Part shown: piece after piece, positions 30,965-38,722 of the stretch
Position numbering within the stretch: position 1 is the first letter of the stretch
How the letters are laid out: each line of letters starts with the position of its first letter
Source: Micromonospora zingiberis
Lineage (GTDB): Bacteria; Actinomycetota; Actinomycetes; Mycobacteriales; Micromonosporaceae
Direction of reading: 5' to 3'
Assembly: GCF_004331455.1 (NCBI RefSeq)
Contig: NZ_SJJR01000012.1
Location: 121,656 to 185,655 of the forward strand
Length of the DNA stretch: 64,000 nt
Notes under the pieces: model-generated
Told to the model about the DNA's origin: nothing
What the model saw: only the letters and a program-made list of their open reading frames with translations
Databases searched by the model: none
Translations under genes and position numbers: made by a program

Positions 30965-30974
30965 GCGGACCTCC
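30947..30974. terminator. 28-bp palindromic terminator at cobB stop
   Basis: ggaggtccgctcag is followed directly by its reverse complement, so a perfect 14-bp-arm palindrome spans the cobB stop codon. It lies between convergent cobB and the penicillin-binding protein gene and can end transcription from either side. No T tract. Confidence 0.65.
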
Positions 30975-31030
30975 AGTTCACCGACGCGTCGGCACCCACC
31001 ACCAGGTCGTACCCGTCGGCGCGGCGGGCG

Positions 31031-33163
31031 TCAGCCGACTATCCGGTCCGATGGTGGGACGAAGTCCCGCACGGGTTTGCCCTTGAGGGCGTCGCGCAGG
31101 GTGTTCGCGACCGCCGCGATCGGGATCTGCGACTGGCCGTCGCCGACCGCGTTGAACGGGTTGTCCGGGTCGGAGATGAAGCTGGCCGCCGCCAGTTCCG
31201 GGGTGTAGCCGACGAACCAGGCCGACCGGGTGCTGTCCGTGGTACCGGTCTTGCCGGCCACCGGTCGACCCACCGTGCCCCGCACACTGTCCGCCGTCGA
31301 CCAGCCGCCGCAGCCGCCCTTGGCCGGGTTGTCACCGGTCGGGCAGCGGGCGGCGTCGGTGGCGGCCCGAGCGGCGTCGGCGTTGACCACCTGGCGGCAG
31401 CGTGGCTTGGCGACCTCCCGCTCGATGCCCCCGGCGGTCTTGAAGGTCGCCGGCGTCCCGTCCCGGTTGTAGATCGCGGAGACCGGAATCGCCTCGCAGT
31501 AGCGGCCGTCGGCGGCGACGGCGGCGTACGCGTTCGCCATCTCCAGCGGGGTGGCGTCGGAGACGCCCAGGGTGAACGCGCCCCACTTGTTGGCCTTGGC
31601 CGGTGAGGCGTGGTCCCGGTCCACGTCGGTACGCCAGCGCAGCCCCAACTGCTCGGCGAGCCGGACGGCCCGCTCCGCCCCGACCTGTTCCTCCAGCCAC
31701 ACGAAGTAGGTGTTCACCGACTTGCCGAAGCCGGACCACATGGTCTGGGTGCCGCTCATCGCGCCGCTGGCGTTGGTCGGTGCCCAACCGTCGTAGATCT
31801 GCGACTGGTACCGGTGCGGTGCGTTGAACGTCGTGTTCAGGGTCATGCCGGCGTCCAGCGCGGCCAGCATCGGGAACATCTTGAACGTCGAGCCAGCCTG
31901 GTAGCCCGGCAGGTCACCACCGCCCATCAGCGGCGCCACCGTGTTCGGGTAGTTGGCCCGTACGTTGGGTCCGGCCTCCGGGTTGGAGCTGAGCGGGTTC
32001 TCGTCCACCTGTAGCGAGTACGTCCGGTTCACCGCCATCGCCTTCACCCGTCCGGTGCCCGGTTCGGCGACCACGATGCCGTTGGCGAACGGACTGCCGG
32101 TGTTCCCCTTGGTGCCGACGTTCTCCTCGGCCGCCGCCTGGATCTTCGGATCCATGCTGAGCACGATCCGGTAGCCGCCCCGCCGCAGCTTGTCCAGCCG
32201 TTCCAGGCGGTTGTCCCCGAAGGCCGGCTGGGCGCTCCACCAGTTCTTCAGGTAGTCGCAGAGGAAGCCCCAGCTGTTCCACTTCTCCGGCACCGAGGCG
32301 CAGTCGTTCGACGGATAGGTCAGCCGGAGCCGGATCGGCTCGGTCTTCGCCGCCTGGACCGAGTCCGGTGACAGATAGCCGAGCCGGGCCATGTTGTCCA
32401 GCACGTAGTTGCGCCGTGCGGTGGCCTCCTTCTGGTCGGAGCTGGCCGGGTCGTACTGGGAGGGAGATTTCACCAGCCCGGCGAGGGTGGCCGCCTCGAC
32501 CGGGGTGAGTTCCTTCGGGGTCTTGGAGAAGAAGATCTCGCTGGCGGCGTAGATGCCGTACGCCCGGTGCCCGAAGTACGCCGAGTTCAGGTAGCGCTCC
32601 AGGATCTCCTCCTTGCTCAGCTCCTTCTCCAGGTCGACCGACATGCGCATCTCCTTGACCTTGCGGATCGGGGTCTGCGCGGTGGCCTCCTGCACCTCCT
32701 TCGGGGTGACGGCGCTGTCCCGTAGGGCCATCCGGACGTACTGCATGGTCAGGGTGGAGGCGCCCTGGGAGACGCCGCTGGAGCGGGCGTTGGCCACGAA
32801 GGCGCGGGCGACGCCCTTCGGGTCGACGCCGTGGTGCTGGTAGAAGCGGTTGTCCTCGGCGGACACGATCGCCTGCTGCATGTGCGGCGAGATGTCCGAC
32901 AGCTTGGTGTACTGCCGGTACTCCTCGAAGAACATGGTCAGCACGGTCTTGCCGTCGGGCGCGTAGAGGTAGGAGGTCTCGGCGGGCAGGGCGGTGGTCA
33001 GCAGCCGGGTCTTGCTCTCCACGGCGTGCGCGGTGGCCTTGGCGCCGACGCCGGTCAGGGCGACCACGGGGTACGCCACGGCGGCGACGACGATGCCGGC
33101 GATCAGTCCGGCGCGAAGGAGAGGAACGAGACGACCAGCGGCGGCAAGGGGTCGGTTGCTCAC
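31031..33163 (-). CDS. Class A penicillin-binding protein
   Basis: A 710-residue peptidoglycan synthase. One N-terminal membrane helix (about 16-37) is followed by a GT51 glycosyltransferase domain with the catalytic Glu in SAEDNRFYQHHG (Glu103) and GASTLTMQYVR. The transpeptidase domain has SxxK in AGSTFKM (Ser425, Lys428), SVN at 482-484 and KTGTT at 638-642. It polymerises glycan strands and cross-links peptides outside the membrane. The C-terminus is short, without PASTA domains. It diverges from the cobC operon. Confidence 0.95.
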   Translation of the reverse strand: MSNRPLAAAGRLVPLLRAGLIAGIVVAAVAYPVVALTGVGAKATAHAVESKTRLLTTALPAETSYLYAPDGKTVLTMFFEEYRQYTKLSDISPHMQQAIVSAEDNRFYQHHGVDPKGVARAFVANARSSGVSQGASTLTMQYVRMALRDSAVTPKEVQEATAQTPIRKVKEMRMSVDLEKELSKEEILERYLNSAYFGHRAYGIYAASEIFFSKTPKELTPVEAATLAGLVKSPSQYDPASSDQKEATARRNYVLDNMARLGYLSPDSVQAAKTEPIRLRLTYPSNDCASVPEKWNSWGFLCDYLKNWWSAQPAFGDNRLERLDKLRRGGYRIVLSMDPKIQAAAEENVGTKGNTGSPFANGIVVAEPGTGRVKAMAVNRTYSLQVDENPLSSNPEAGPNVRANYPNTVAPLMGGGDLPGYQAGSTFKMFPMLAALDAGMTLNTTFNAPHRYQSQIYDGWAPTNASGAMSGTQTMWSGFGKSVNTYFVWLEEQVGAERAVRLAEQLGLRWRTDVDRDHASPAKANKWGAFTLGVSDATPLEMANAYAAVAADGRYCEAIPVSAIYNRDGTPATFKTAGGIEREVAKPRCRQVVNADAARAATDAARCPTGDNPAKGGCGGWSTADSVRGTVGRPVAGKTGTTDSTRSAWFVGYTPELAAASFISDPDNPFNAVGDGQSQIPIAAVANTLRDALKGKPVRDFVPPSDRIVG

Positions 33164-33284
33164 ACCATTAAGTTATGACATTTCCGAATCATCCATGAGA
33201 AATACTCATGAAGTGATCGGTGGTGATGCGGCCCACCCTGCGGGTTGCTGTCCACCGTGCCGGCTTCCCGGCAGGATCGCGGTC

Positions 33285-34388
33285 ATGCATGCTCCGCTGA
33301 CCCCGGCGACGCACCGGTGGCACCCGCCGGCCGGCACCCCGGCCGAGCCGGATCTCACCCATCACGGTGACGCGGAGGTGGGTGTGGGGCTGGTCGACCT
33401 CGCCGTCAACGTACGGCGTGCCCCGATGCCGAGCTGGCTGGCCGAACCGATCACGGCGTCGCTGGCCGACCTGGCGGCGTACCCGGACCCAGGGCCGGCG
33501 CGGGCCGCCGTCGCCGCCCGGCACGGCCGGCCACCGGCCGAGGTGCTGCTGACCGCCGGTGCCGCCGAAGGGTTCGTGCTGCTCGCCCAGGCGCTGCGCG
33601 GCATCCACCGGCCGGTGGTGGTCCACCCGCAGTTCACCGAGCCGGAGGCCGCGCTGCGGGCGGCCGGGCACCAGGTGCGGCGGGTACTGCTCGACCCGGC
33701 GGACGGCTTCCGACTGCACCCGGAGCGGATCCCCGCCGACGCCGACCTGGTCATGATCGGCAACCCGACCAACCCCACGTCGGTGCTGCATCCCGCCGCC
33801 GACCTGGCCGCGCTGGCCCGGCCGGGTCGCGTGCTGGTGATCGACGAGGCGTTCGCCGACACCACCGCCGCGCCCGGCCGGCCCGGTGAGCCCGAGTCCC
33901 TCGCGGCCCGCCGGGACCTGCCCGGACTGCTCGTCGTGCGCAGCCTCACCAAGACCTGGGGGCTGGCCGGACTGCGGATCGGCTACCTGCTCGGCGAGGC
34001 GGCGCTCCTGCAACGGTTGGCGGCAGTGCAGCCCCTCTGGGCGGTCTCCACGCCGGCCCTGGCCGCCGCGACCGCATGCGCCGCTCCCACGGCGGTCCGG
34101 GCCGAGCGCGCCATCGCCGCGCAGCTCACCGCCGACCGCGAACACCTGGTCACCCGCCTGTCGGCCCTACCCGGGGTACGCGTCGCCGGACGCCCGGCCA
34201 GCGCGTTCGTCCTGATCCACCGGCCGGGTGCCGAGCGGATCCGCGCCGAACTGCGCGAGCGCGGCTGGGCGGTACGCCGAGGGGACACCTTTCCCGGGCT
34301 CGGCCCGGACTGGCTGCGAATCGCGGTCCGAGACCGGGCCTGCACCGACGCGTTCACCGAGGTACTGGCGGAGATCCTGGAGGCATGA
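33285..34388 (+). CDS. cobC: CobC-like PLP-dependent aminotransferase-fold enzyme
   Basis: A 367-residue fold-type I PLP protein of the Rv2231c/CobC group, related to histidinol-phosphate aminotransferase and L-threonine-phosphate decarboxylase. The PLP Lys is in SLTKTWGLAGLRIGY, preceded by the VIDEAFADT strand and GNPTNPTSVLHP. In cobalamin synthesis it is expected to supply or handle the aminopropanol moiety. ATG 33285 gives the family-like N-terminus. Its stop overlaps the cobT start (ATGA). Confidence 0.88.
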   Translation: MHAPLTPATHRWHPPAGTPAEPDLTHHGDAEVGVGLVDLAVNVRRAPMPSWLAEPITASLADLAAYPDPGPARAAVAARHGRPPAEVLLTAGAAEGFVLLAQALRGIHRPVVVHPQFTEPEAALRAAGHQVRRVLLDPADGFRLHPERIPADADLVMIGNPTNPTSVLHPAADLAALARPGRVLVIDEAFADTTAAPGRPGEPESLAARRDLPGLLVVRSLTKTWGLAGLRIGYLLGEAALLQRLAAVQPLWAVSTPALAAATACAAPTAVRAERAIAAQLTADREHLVTRLSALPGVRVAGRPASAFVLIHRPGAERIRAELRERGWAVRRGDTFPGLGPDWLRIAVRDRACTDAFTEVLAEILEA

Positions 34389-35488
34389 TGCTGGAGACCA
34401 CGATCGCGGCGATCGGCCCGCTCGACGAGCCGGCGATGACCGCGGCGCGGCAGTTGCAGGCCCGGTTGACCAAACCGGCCGGCTCGCTCGGCACCCTGGA
34501 GGAACTCTCCGTACGCCTCGCCGGCCTGGCCCGCAGCTGTCCGCCGCCGCTGCCCGACCCGGCCGCCGTGGCCATCTTCGCCGGTGACCACGGCGTGCAC
34601 GCCCAGCGGGTGACCCCCTGGCCGCAGGAGGTCACCGCCCAGATGGTCGGCAACTTCCTGGCCGGCGGCGCCGTGGTCAACGCGTTCGCCCGGCAGGCCG
34701 GCGCCACGGTCACCGTGATCGACGTCGGCGTGGCCAACCCGCTGGACACCGCACCCGACCCGAGCGGCCCAGCCGGTTCGGCGGGCTCGGACCGCGACGA
34801 TGTGCCCCGGCTGGTCAGCGCCACCGTTCGGCGGGGCACCCGGGACATGACCGTCACCGCCGCGTTGACCCGCGACGAGGCGCGGGCCGCCGTCGAGGTC
34901 GGCATCCGGATCGCCGGGGAACTGATCGACGCCGGGGCGGCGATCCTGGTCACCGGCGACATGGGGATCGCCAACACCACCCCGGCCGCCGCGCTGATCG
35001 CCGCGTTCACCGGGGCCGACGCCGCCGAGGCGACCGGCCGGGGTACCGGCGTCGACGACCCGACCTACCAGCACAAGATCGAGGTGGTGGGGGCGGCACT
35101 GCGCCGGCACACCCCCGACCCGACGGATCCGCTGGGGGTGCTGGCCGCTGTGGGCGGGCTGGAGCACGCGGCACTGACCGGGCTGATCCTCGGCGCCGCC
35201 GCGCGTCGCGTACCGGTGCTGCTCGACGGGGTGATCGCGGTCTCCGCCGCGCTGGCCGCCGTGGCCTTCGCCCCGGACGCGGTCGGCGCGATGGTCGCCG
35301 GGCACCGCTCCGCCGAACCGGGCGCCACCGTCGCGCTGCGGCGACTCGGCCTCACCCCGCTGATCGACCTCGGCCTGCGGCTCGGCGAAGGCACCGGCGC
35401 GTTGCTCGCCCTGCCCGTGGTCACCGGCGCCGTCCGGGTGCTGCACGAGGTGGCCACCTTCGACTCGGCCGGGGTGGCCGAGAAGTGA
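34385..35488 (+). CDS. cobT: Nicotinate-nucleotide:dimethylbenzimidazole phosphoribosyltransferase
   Basis: A 367-residue enzyme that makes alpha-ribazole phosphate, the lower ligand of cobalamin. Signatures: LTKPAGSLGTLEELSVRLAG, IFAGDHGVHAQ, VTPWPQEVTAQMVGNF, VTGDMGIANTTPAAAL and a late GEGTGALLALP. ATG 34385 (or 34388) overlaps the cobC stop, and the GTGA at its end overlaps cysG, so three genes are coupled. Confidence 0.95.
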   Translation: MMLETTIAAIGPLDEPAMTAARQLQARLTKPAGSLGTLEELSVRLAGLARSCPPPLPDPAAVAIFAGDHGVHAQRVTPWPQEVTAQMVGNFLAGGAVVNAFARQAGATVTVIDVGVANPLDTAPDPSGPAGSAGSDRDDVPRLVSATVRRGTRDMTVTAALTRDEARAAVEVGIRIAGELIDAGAAILVTGDMGIANTTPAAALIAAFTGADAAEATGRGTGVDDPTYQHKIEVVGAALRRHTPDPTDPLGVLAAVGGLEHAALTGLILGAAARRVPVLLDGVIAVSAALAAVAFAPDAVGAMVAGHRSAEPGATVALRRLGLTPLIDLGLRLGEGTGALLALPVVTGAVRVLHEVATFDSAGVAEK

Positions 35489-36726
35489 CCAGTCCGTACC
35501 CTCTCGGGCTCCGGCTGGCCGGCCGCCGGGTCGTCGTGGTGGGCGGGGGAGCCGTCGCCACCCGGCGCGTGCCGGCGCTGCTCGACGCGGGCGCCGACCT
35601 GCTGCTGGTGTCCCCAGAGATCACCCCGGCGCTGCGGGCCCACGCCGACGCCGGCCGGCTGCGCTGGGTTCCGCGCCGGTTCAGCCCCGACGACCTGGAC
35701 GGCGCCTGGCTCGTGCACGTCGCGATCGACGACCCGGACGCCGCAGCCACCGTCAGCGCCGAAGCCGCCGCGCGCCGCATCTTCTGCGTACGCGCCGACG
35801 ACCGGGAGGCGGCGACCGCCTGGACTCCGGCGGTGACCCGACACGGCCCGGTCACCGTGGCGGTCCTCGGCGGTGGCGACCCCCGCCGCGCAATGACCGT
35901 CCGCGACGCCATCCGCACCCTCCTGCATGCAAGGAAGGGCCCCCTGTTAACGGATTCGGTAGAGCAGGGGACCCCTGTTAACACCTCGACGGCTAAGCCC
36001 GGCCGAGTCGCCCTGGTGGGTGCCGGCCCGGGCGACCCGGAGCTGATCACGGTCCGGGGATGGCGGCTGCTCACCGAGGCCGACGTGGTGGTCGCCGACC
36101 GTCTGGTGCCCGGTCTGCTCCTGGACGAACTGCGCACCGGCGTGGAACTGGTGGACGCCTCGAAGATCCCGTACGGCCCGGCCCGCGCCCAGGAGGAGAT
36201 CAACCGGATCCTGGTCGACCGGGCGTTGGCCGGTGCCGCCGTGGTCCGCCTCAAAGGCGGTGACCCGTACGTCTTCGGCCGCGGCGGCGAGGAACTGCTG
36301 GCCTGCGCGGCAGCGGGCGTACCGGTGACCGTGGTGCCCGGCGTGACCAGCTCCATCGCCGCCCCCGCAGCAGCCGGGATCCCCGTCACCCATCGTTCGG
36401 TGGCCCACGAGTTCACCGTGGTCTCCGGGCACGTCGCGCCCGACTCCCCGGCGTCCCTCGTACGCTGGGAGGCGCTGGCCGCGCTGCGCGGCACACTGGT
36501 GATCCTGATGGGGCTGAAGAACCTCCCGGCGATCACCGCCACCCTGCTGGAACACGGCCGGCCGGCGGACACCCCGGCGGCTGTCGTCCAAGAGGCGACC
36601 ACCGGTGCGCAGCGGACCATCCGGTCGACGCTCGGCGCGGTGGCCGTAGACGTGGCGGCTGCGGGATTGCGTCCACCGGCGGTTGTCGTGGTGGGGGATG
36701 TGGTGGGGGTGCTCGGCTCGGGCTGA
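35485..36726 (+). CDS. cysG: Siroheme synthase-type fusion, uroporphyrinogen-III methyltransferase
   Basis: A 413-residue fusion. Residues 1-150 are the CysG N-terminal precorrin-2 dehydrogenase/ferrochelatase-like domain (RRVVVVGGGAVATRRVPALLDAGA). Residues about 173-413 are the S-adenosylmethionine uroporphyrinogen-III C-methyltransferase (VALVGAGPGDPELITVRG, RLKGGDPYVFGRGGEE, PGVTSS, THRSVAHEFTVVSGH). It can feed both siroheme and cobalamin. The linker between domains, about residues 148-167, is encoded by a copy of a dispersed roughly 59-bp repeat (35927-35985) inserted in frame. GTG 35485 overlaps the cobT stop. Confidence 0.93.
   Translation: MTSPYPLGLRLAGRRVVVVGGGAVATRRVPALLDAGADLLLVSPEITPALRAHADAGRLRWVPRRFSPDDLDGAWLVHVAIDDPDAAATVSAEAAARRIFCVRADDREAATAWTPAVTRHGPVTVAVLGGGDPRRAMTVRDAIRTLLHARKGPLLTDSVEQGTPVNTSTAKPGRVALVGAGPGDPELITVRGWRLLTEADVVVADRLVPGLLLDELRTGVELVDASKIPYGPARAQEEINRILVDRALAGAAVVRLKGGDPYVFGRGGEELLACAAAGVPVTVVPGVTSSIAAPAAAGIPVTHRSVAHEFTVVSGHVAPDSPASLVRWEALAALRGTLVILMGLKNLPAITATLLEHGRPADTPAAVVQEATTGAQRTIRSTLGAVAVDVAAAGLRPPAVVVVGDVVGVLGSG
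35927..35985 (+). repeat. Dispersed 59-bp repeat, copy inside cysG
   Basis: Begins atgcaaggaagggccccctg and ends cccctgttaacacc. It aligns without gaps over 59 bases with 36881-36939 (about 80% identical) and, reversed, with 52228-52285. Each copy has two gttaac/attaac-like ends around ggtagag. This copy is read in frame as the CysG interdomain linker. Confidence 0.8.
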
Positions 36727-36758
36727 GCCTTCGTCGCTCTTCGTTTCGTTGCGGTGGA

Positions 36759-36832
36759 GGGCTGGGGGTGACCGTGCCCGGCTTCGGGCGGTCAGGCTTG
36801 ATCCCTACGCCGGGCACGGTCGCCCTCAGCCC
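36759..36832 (+). repeat. Conserved-loop hairpin, copy 1
   Basis: The 24-base arms 36759-36782 and 36809-36832 pair fully as plus-strand RNA, with 22 Watson-Crick and two G-U pairs. The 26-base loop (ttcgggcggtcaggcttgat plus ccctac) is 24/26 identical to the loop at 61624-61649, while the stems differ in sequence. It lies 33 bases after the cysG stop on the coding strand. Confidence 0.8.
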
Positions 36833-36880
36833 GACCTGGTTCACCTTCGCCGAGACGGTGCGGTGATCGGTGGGGGGTGA

Positions 36881-36939
36881 TGCAAGGAAGGGCACCTTAT
36901 TAACGCCTGAGGTAGAGGAAGGGGCCCCTATTAACGCCC
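36881..36939 (+). repeat. Dispersed 59-bp repeat, intergenic copy
   Basis: Begins atgcaaggaagggcacctta and contains ttaacgcctgaggtagagg then cccctattaacgcc. Aligns gap-free with 35927-35985. It carries the most regular form of the two half units (aaggaagggc...ttaacg and gaggaagggg...ttaacg). Confidence 0.8.
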
Positions 36940-37059
36940 CGGCTCGGGATCGCACGGAGCCGCGTAAGGCGCAGGGCCGCGTAAGGCGCAGGGCCGCGTG
37001 AGGCGCAAGGCAGTGCAGGCAGGGCGGCGCAGGGCAGAGCGTGGCCGCGCAGGGCTGGA

Positions 37060-37370
37060 CTAGGTTCCGTCTCGCGGATCTTGTGTGGGGGCCTGCACGT
37101 CGGGCAGGTGCAGAGACGGGGACGGCGGGTCGGCCGATCGAAGTTCGGCGAGTCGAGCGAGGTGTGGAAGTGGGTACTGGGCATGTCGTACCTGGCCGCT
37201 TGGTCGCGTCGGTGCTTGCGCCGTTGAGGCCGCGTTCGACCTGGCTGCGTTGCTCGTCGGCGGCGCGGTCCAACATCGCTGGTCGGCCTCCCGGTCCTAG
37301 CCGCGGATCTTGGTATGGAACGGTCCCCGTGGGGGTCGTTTCGTACCAAGATCCGCGAGACAGAACCTAG
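37060..37370. repeat. Nested inverted repeats with cgcggatcttg core
   Basis: 37060-37083 and 37347-37370 are inverted copies at 23 of 24 bases (ctaggttc then tctcgcggatcttg). A second inverted pair, 37302-37315 and 37344-37357 (cgcggatcttggta and complement), shares the cgcggatcttg core and forms a compact hairpin. The whole looks like remnants of a palindromic intergenic repeat present twice. Confidence 0.65.
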
Positions 37371-37487
37371 GCGGAGCCGAGCCAGGGCAGGCTGGGGTGC
37401 TGGGTGGAGACGGCGTTGGCCGGCACCCGGGTTCGGGTGCCGGCCAATCGCTTCTTACTCCCCCTTGTAGAGGAAAGTTTGTGCGGG

Positions 37488-38075
37488 TCAGCTGTTCCAG
37501 TGCTGGGTGACCAGGTCGGCGGCCTGCTGCTCCCACTGGGCGTAGTGGTCGGGGTACGCCGACACCTGCACGGTCTGGGCGGCCTCGGTCAGCGGCATGT
37601 CCTGCCAGCCGTCGACCTGCTTGAGGCCCTTGAGGAACGCGGTGGTGGAGTACTCGGGGTCGGTGATCTGCTCGACCGTGCCCCAACCGCTGGAGGGGCG
37701 CTGCTGGAACAGGCCCTGCGAGTCGTGGTCGTTGCGGTCACCGAGGTGGCCGAGGTTCTCCAGCTTCGACTCCTGCAGGGAGGTGGCGATCGCGACCACG
37801 GCGGCACGCTCGTCCATACCGGCCTTCTTCGTCGCCGCGATGATCGCCTTCACACTCGCGACCTGCTCACCGTCGAGGTCGATACGGGACTGGGCGCCCT
37901 GCACACCATGCGGAATCAGCTTGCTCGTGTCGGGCTTGTCGGCCTGCACCGCCACAGCGGTGGTACCGGCCACCGGGGTCACGTCGGCGTGGGCGGCGAC
38001 CGGGCCGGCGAACACGCCACCGGCGAACGCGACACCAGCGATACCCAGAACAGTCTTACGCAGCATCGAAGTCAT
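37488..38075 (-). CDS. Secreted protein with lysozyme/transglycosylase-like fold
   Basis: A 195-residue exported protein. ATG 38075 follows GGAGC; the signal peptide is MLRKTVLGIAGVAFAGGVFAGPVAAHA. The C-terminal half (ATSLQESKLENLGHLGDRNDHDSQGLFQQRPSSGWG) carries the Glu and GLFQQRP pattern typical of actinomycete secreted proteins related to transglycosylase/resuscitation-type domains. It probably acts on peptidoglycan or is a wall-associated protein; catalytic activity is not proven by sequence. It stands alone between repeat-rich regions. Confidence 0.8.
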   Translation of the reverse strand: MTSMLRKTVLGIAGVAFAGGVFAGPVAAHADVTPVAGTTAVAVQADKPDTSKLIPHGVQGAQSRIDLDGEQVASVKAIIAATKKAGMDERAAVVAIATSLQESKLENLGHLGDRNDHDSQGLFQQRPSSGWGTVEQITDPEYSTTAFLKGLKQVDGWQDMPLTEAAQTVQVSAYPDHYAQWEQQAADLVTQHWNS

Positions 38076-38722
38076 GATCAAAGCTCCATTCGGGGGTAGA
38101 CGCCACCCGCCACAAGGGGACGGCAAGCAACGCAAACGCCGTCAGGCGCTAAAAAGACAAGGGGAAAGAAGTCCGGCCAGCTCACGGGGCGGGGGGCCTC
38201 GCGGCGCCGGGACCATGTGTAACGACCGGCCGGGCCAGGTCATTCCCGGGGCGGGCGATCGTGGCCCGGGCCCTGGGGGCTCTTGCTTGGTCGGTCGGAG
38301 GGTATAACGCCCCGACCCCGGAGCGGATTCCATCGCTGGGCGGCCAACCGGCACCTCGGAACCGGACATCTGGTGGGTCAGGGGACAAGCCGCGCGGGAA
38401 GCCACCCTTCGCCGATGATATGTCCGGTCTATCCGGGCCAGGCCCAGTGCCCCAGCCCAGCCCAGCCCAGCCCGGCTCGGCCCAGCCCAGCTCGGCCCGG
38501 CTCGGCTCGACCCAGCCCGGCCCAGCTCGGCCCGGCCCCGCTCGGCCGGGCTGGCCGCCATGGGCTCGTTCGTCCTTGCAATCCCCATCTGGGTCGAAGG
38601 CGCCATGTCGTACCGATGGGTATGTCTGGGGGACAAAGGCCGCTTGTCCGGAAGGAGCGATATCGGCGGCGGCCGGAGACAACTGTCTCCGGCCGCCCGA
38701 GTTGCGTGGGTGGGTGTGGTGG
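38076..38722. other. Gene-free region with CCAGC/CTCGG tract
   Basis: No gene is supported. A hairpin (gacggc at 38119-38124 with gccgtc at 38138-38143) lies in the probable 5' leader of the minus-strand secreted-protein gene. From about 38455 to 38560 the sequence is an irregular pentamer tract of ccagc, ctcgg and cccgg units. The terminator hairpin of the trehalose operon is at 38668-38697. I looked for a ydaO-type riboswitch and do not see one. Confidence 0.5.
38668..38697. terminator. Terminator hairpin after trehalose operon
   Basis: A perfect 13-bp stem (ggcggccggagac with gtctccggccgcc) and a 4-base loop, 25 bases downstream of the stop of the minus-strand OtsB-GH15 gene. Strong GC stem without a T tract, as is usual in actinomycetes. 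Confidence 0.75.

Larger units (their letters stand above)
36727..37487. other. Repeat-rich gene-free region after cysG
   Basis: No gene is supported in 761 bases. In order it holds a long hairpin with a conserved loop (36759-36832), a dispersed 59-bp repeat (36881-36939), about three tandem copies of a 17-bp unit like gccgcgtaaggcgcagg (about 36958-37012), a distant inverted repeat pair (37060-37083 and 37347-37370) and a short-loop hairpin (37302-37357). Confidence 0.65.

Noticed and set aside
33164..33284. Cobalamin riboswitch before cobC (and likewise before cobD)
   Set aside because: No B12-box-like sequence or multi-helix junction is recognisable, and the 121-bp gap is short for one.
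38076..38300. c-di-AMP (ydaO-type) riboswitch before the secreted wall protein gene
   Set aside because: Such genes often have one in actinomycetes, but I could not find the conserved core elements; only simple hairpins are present.
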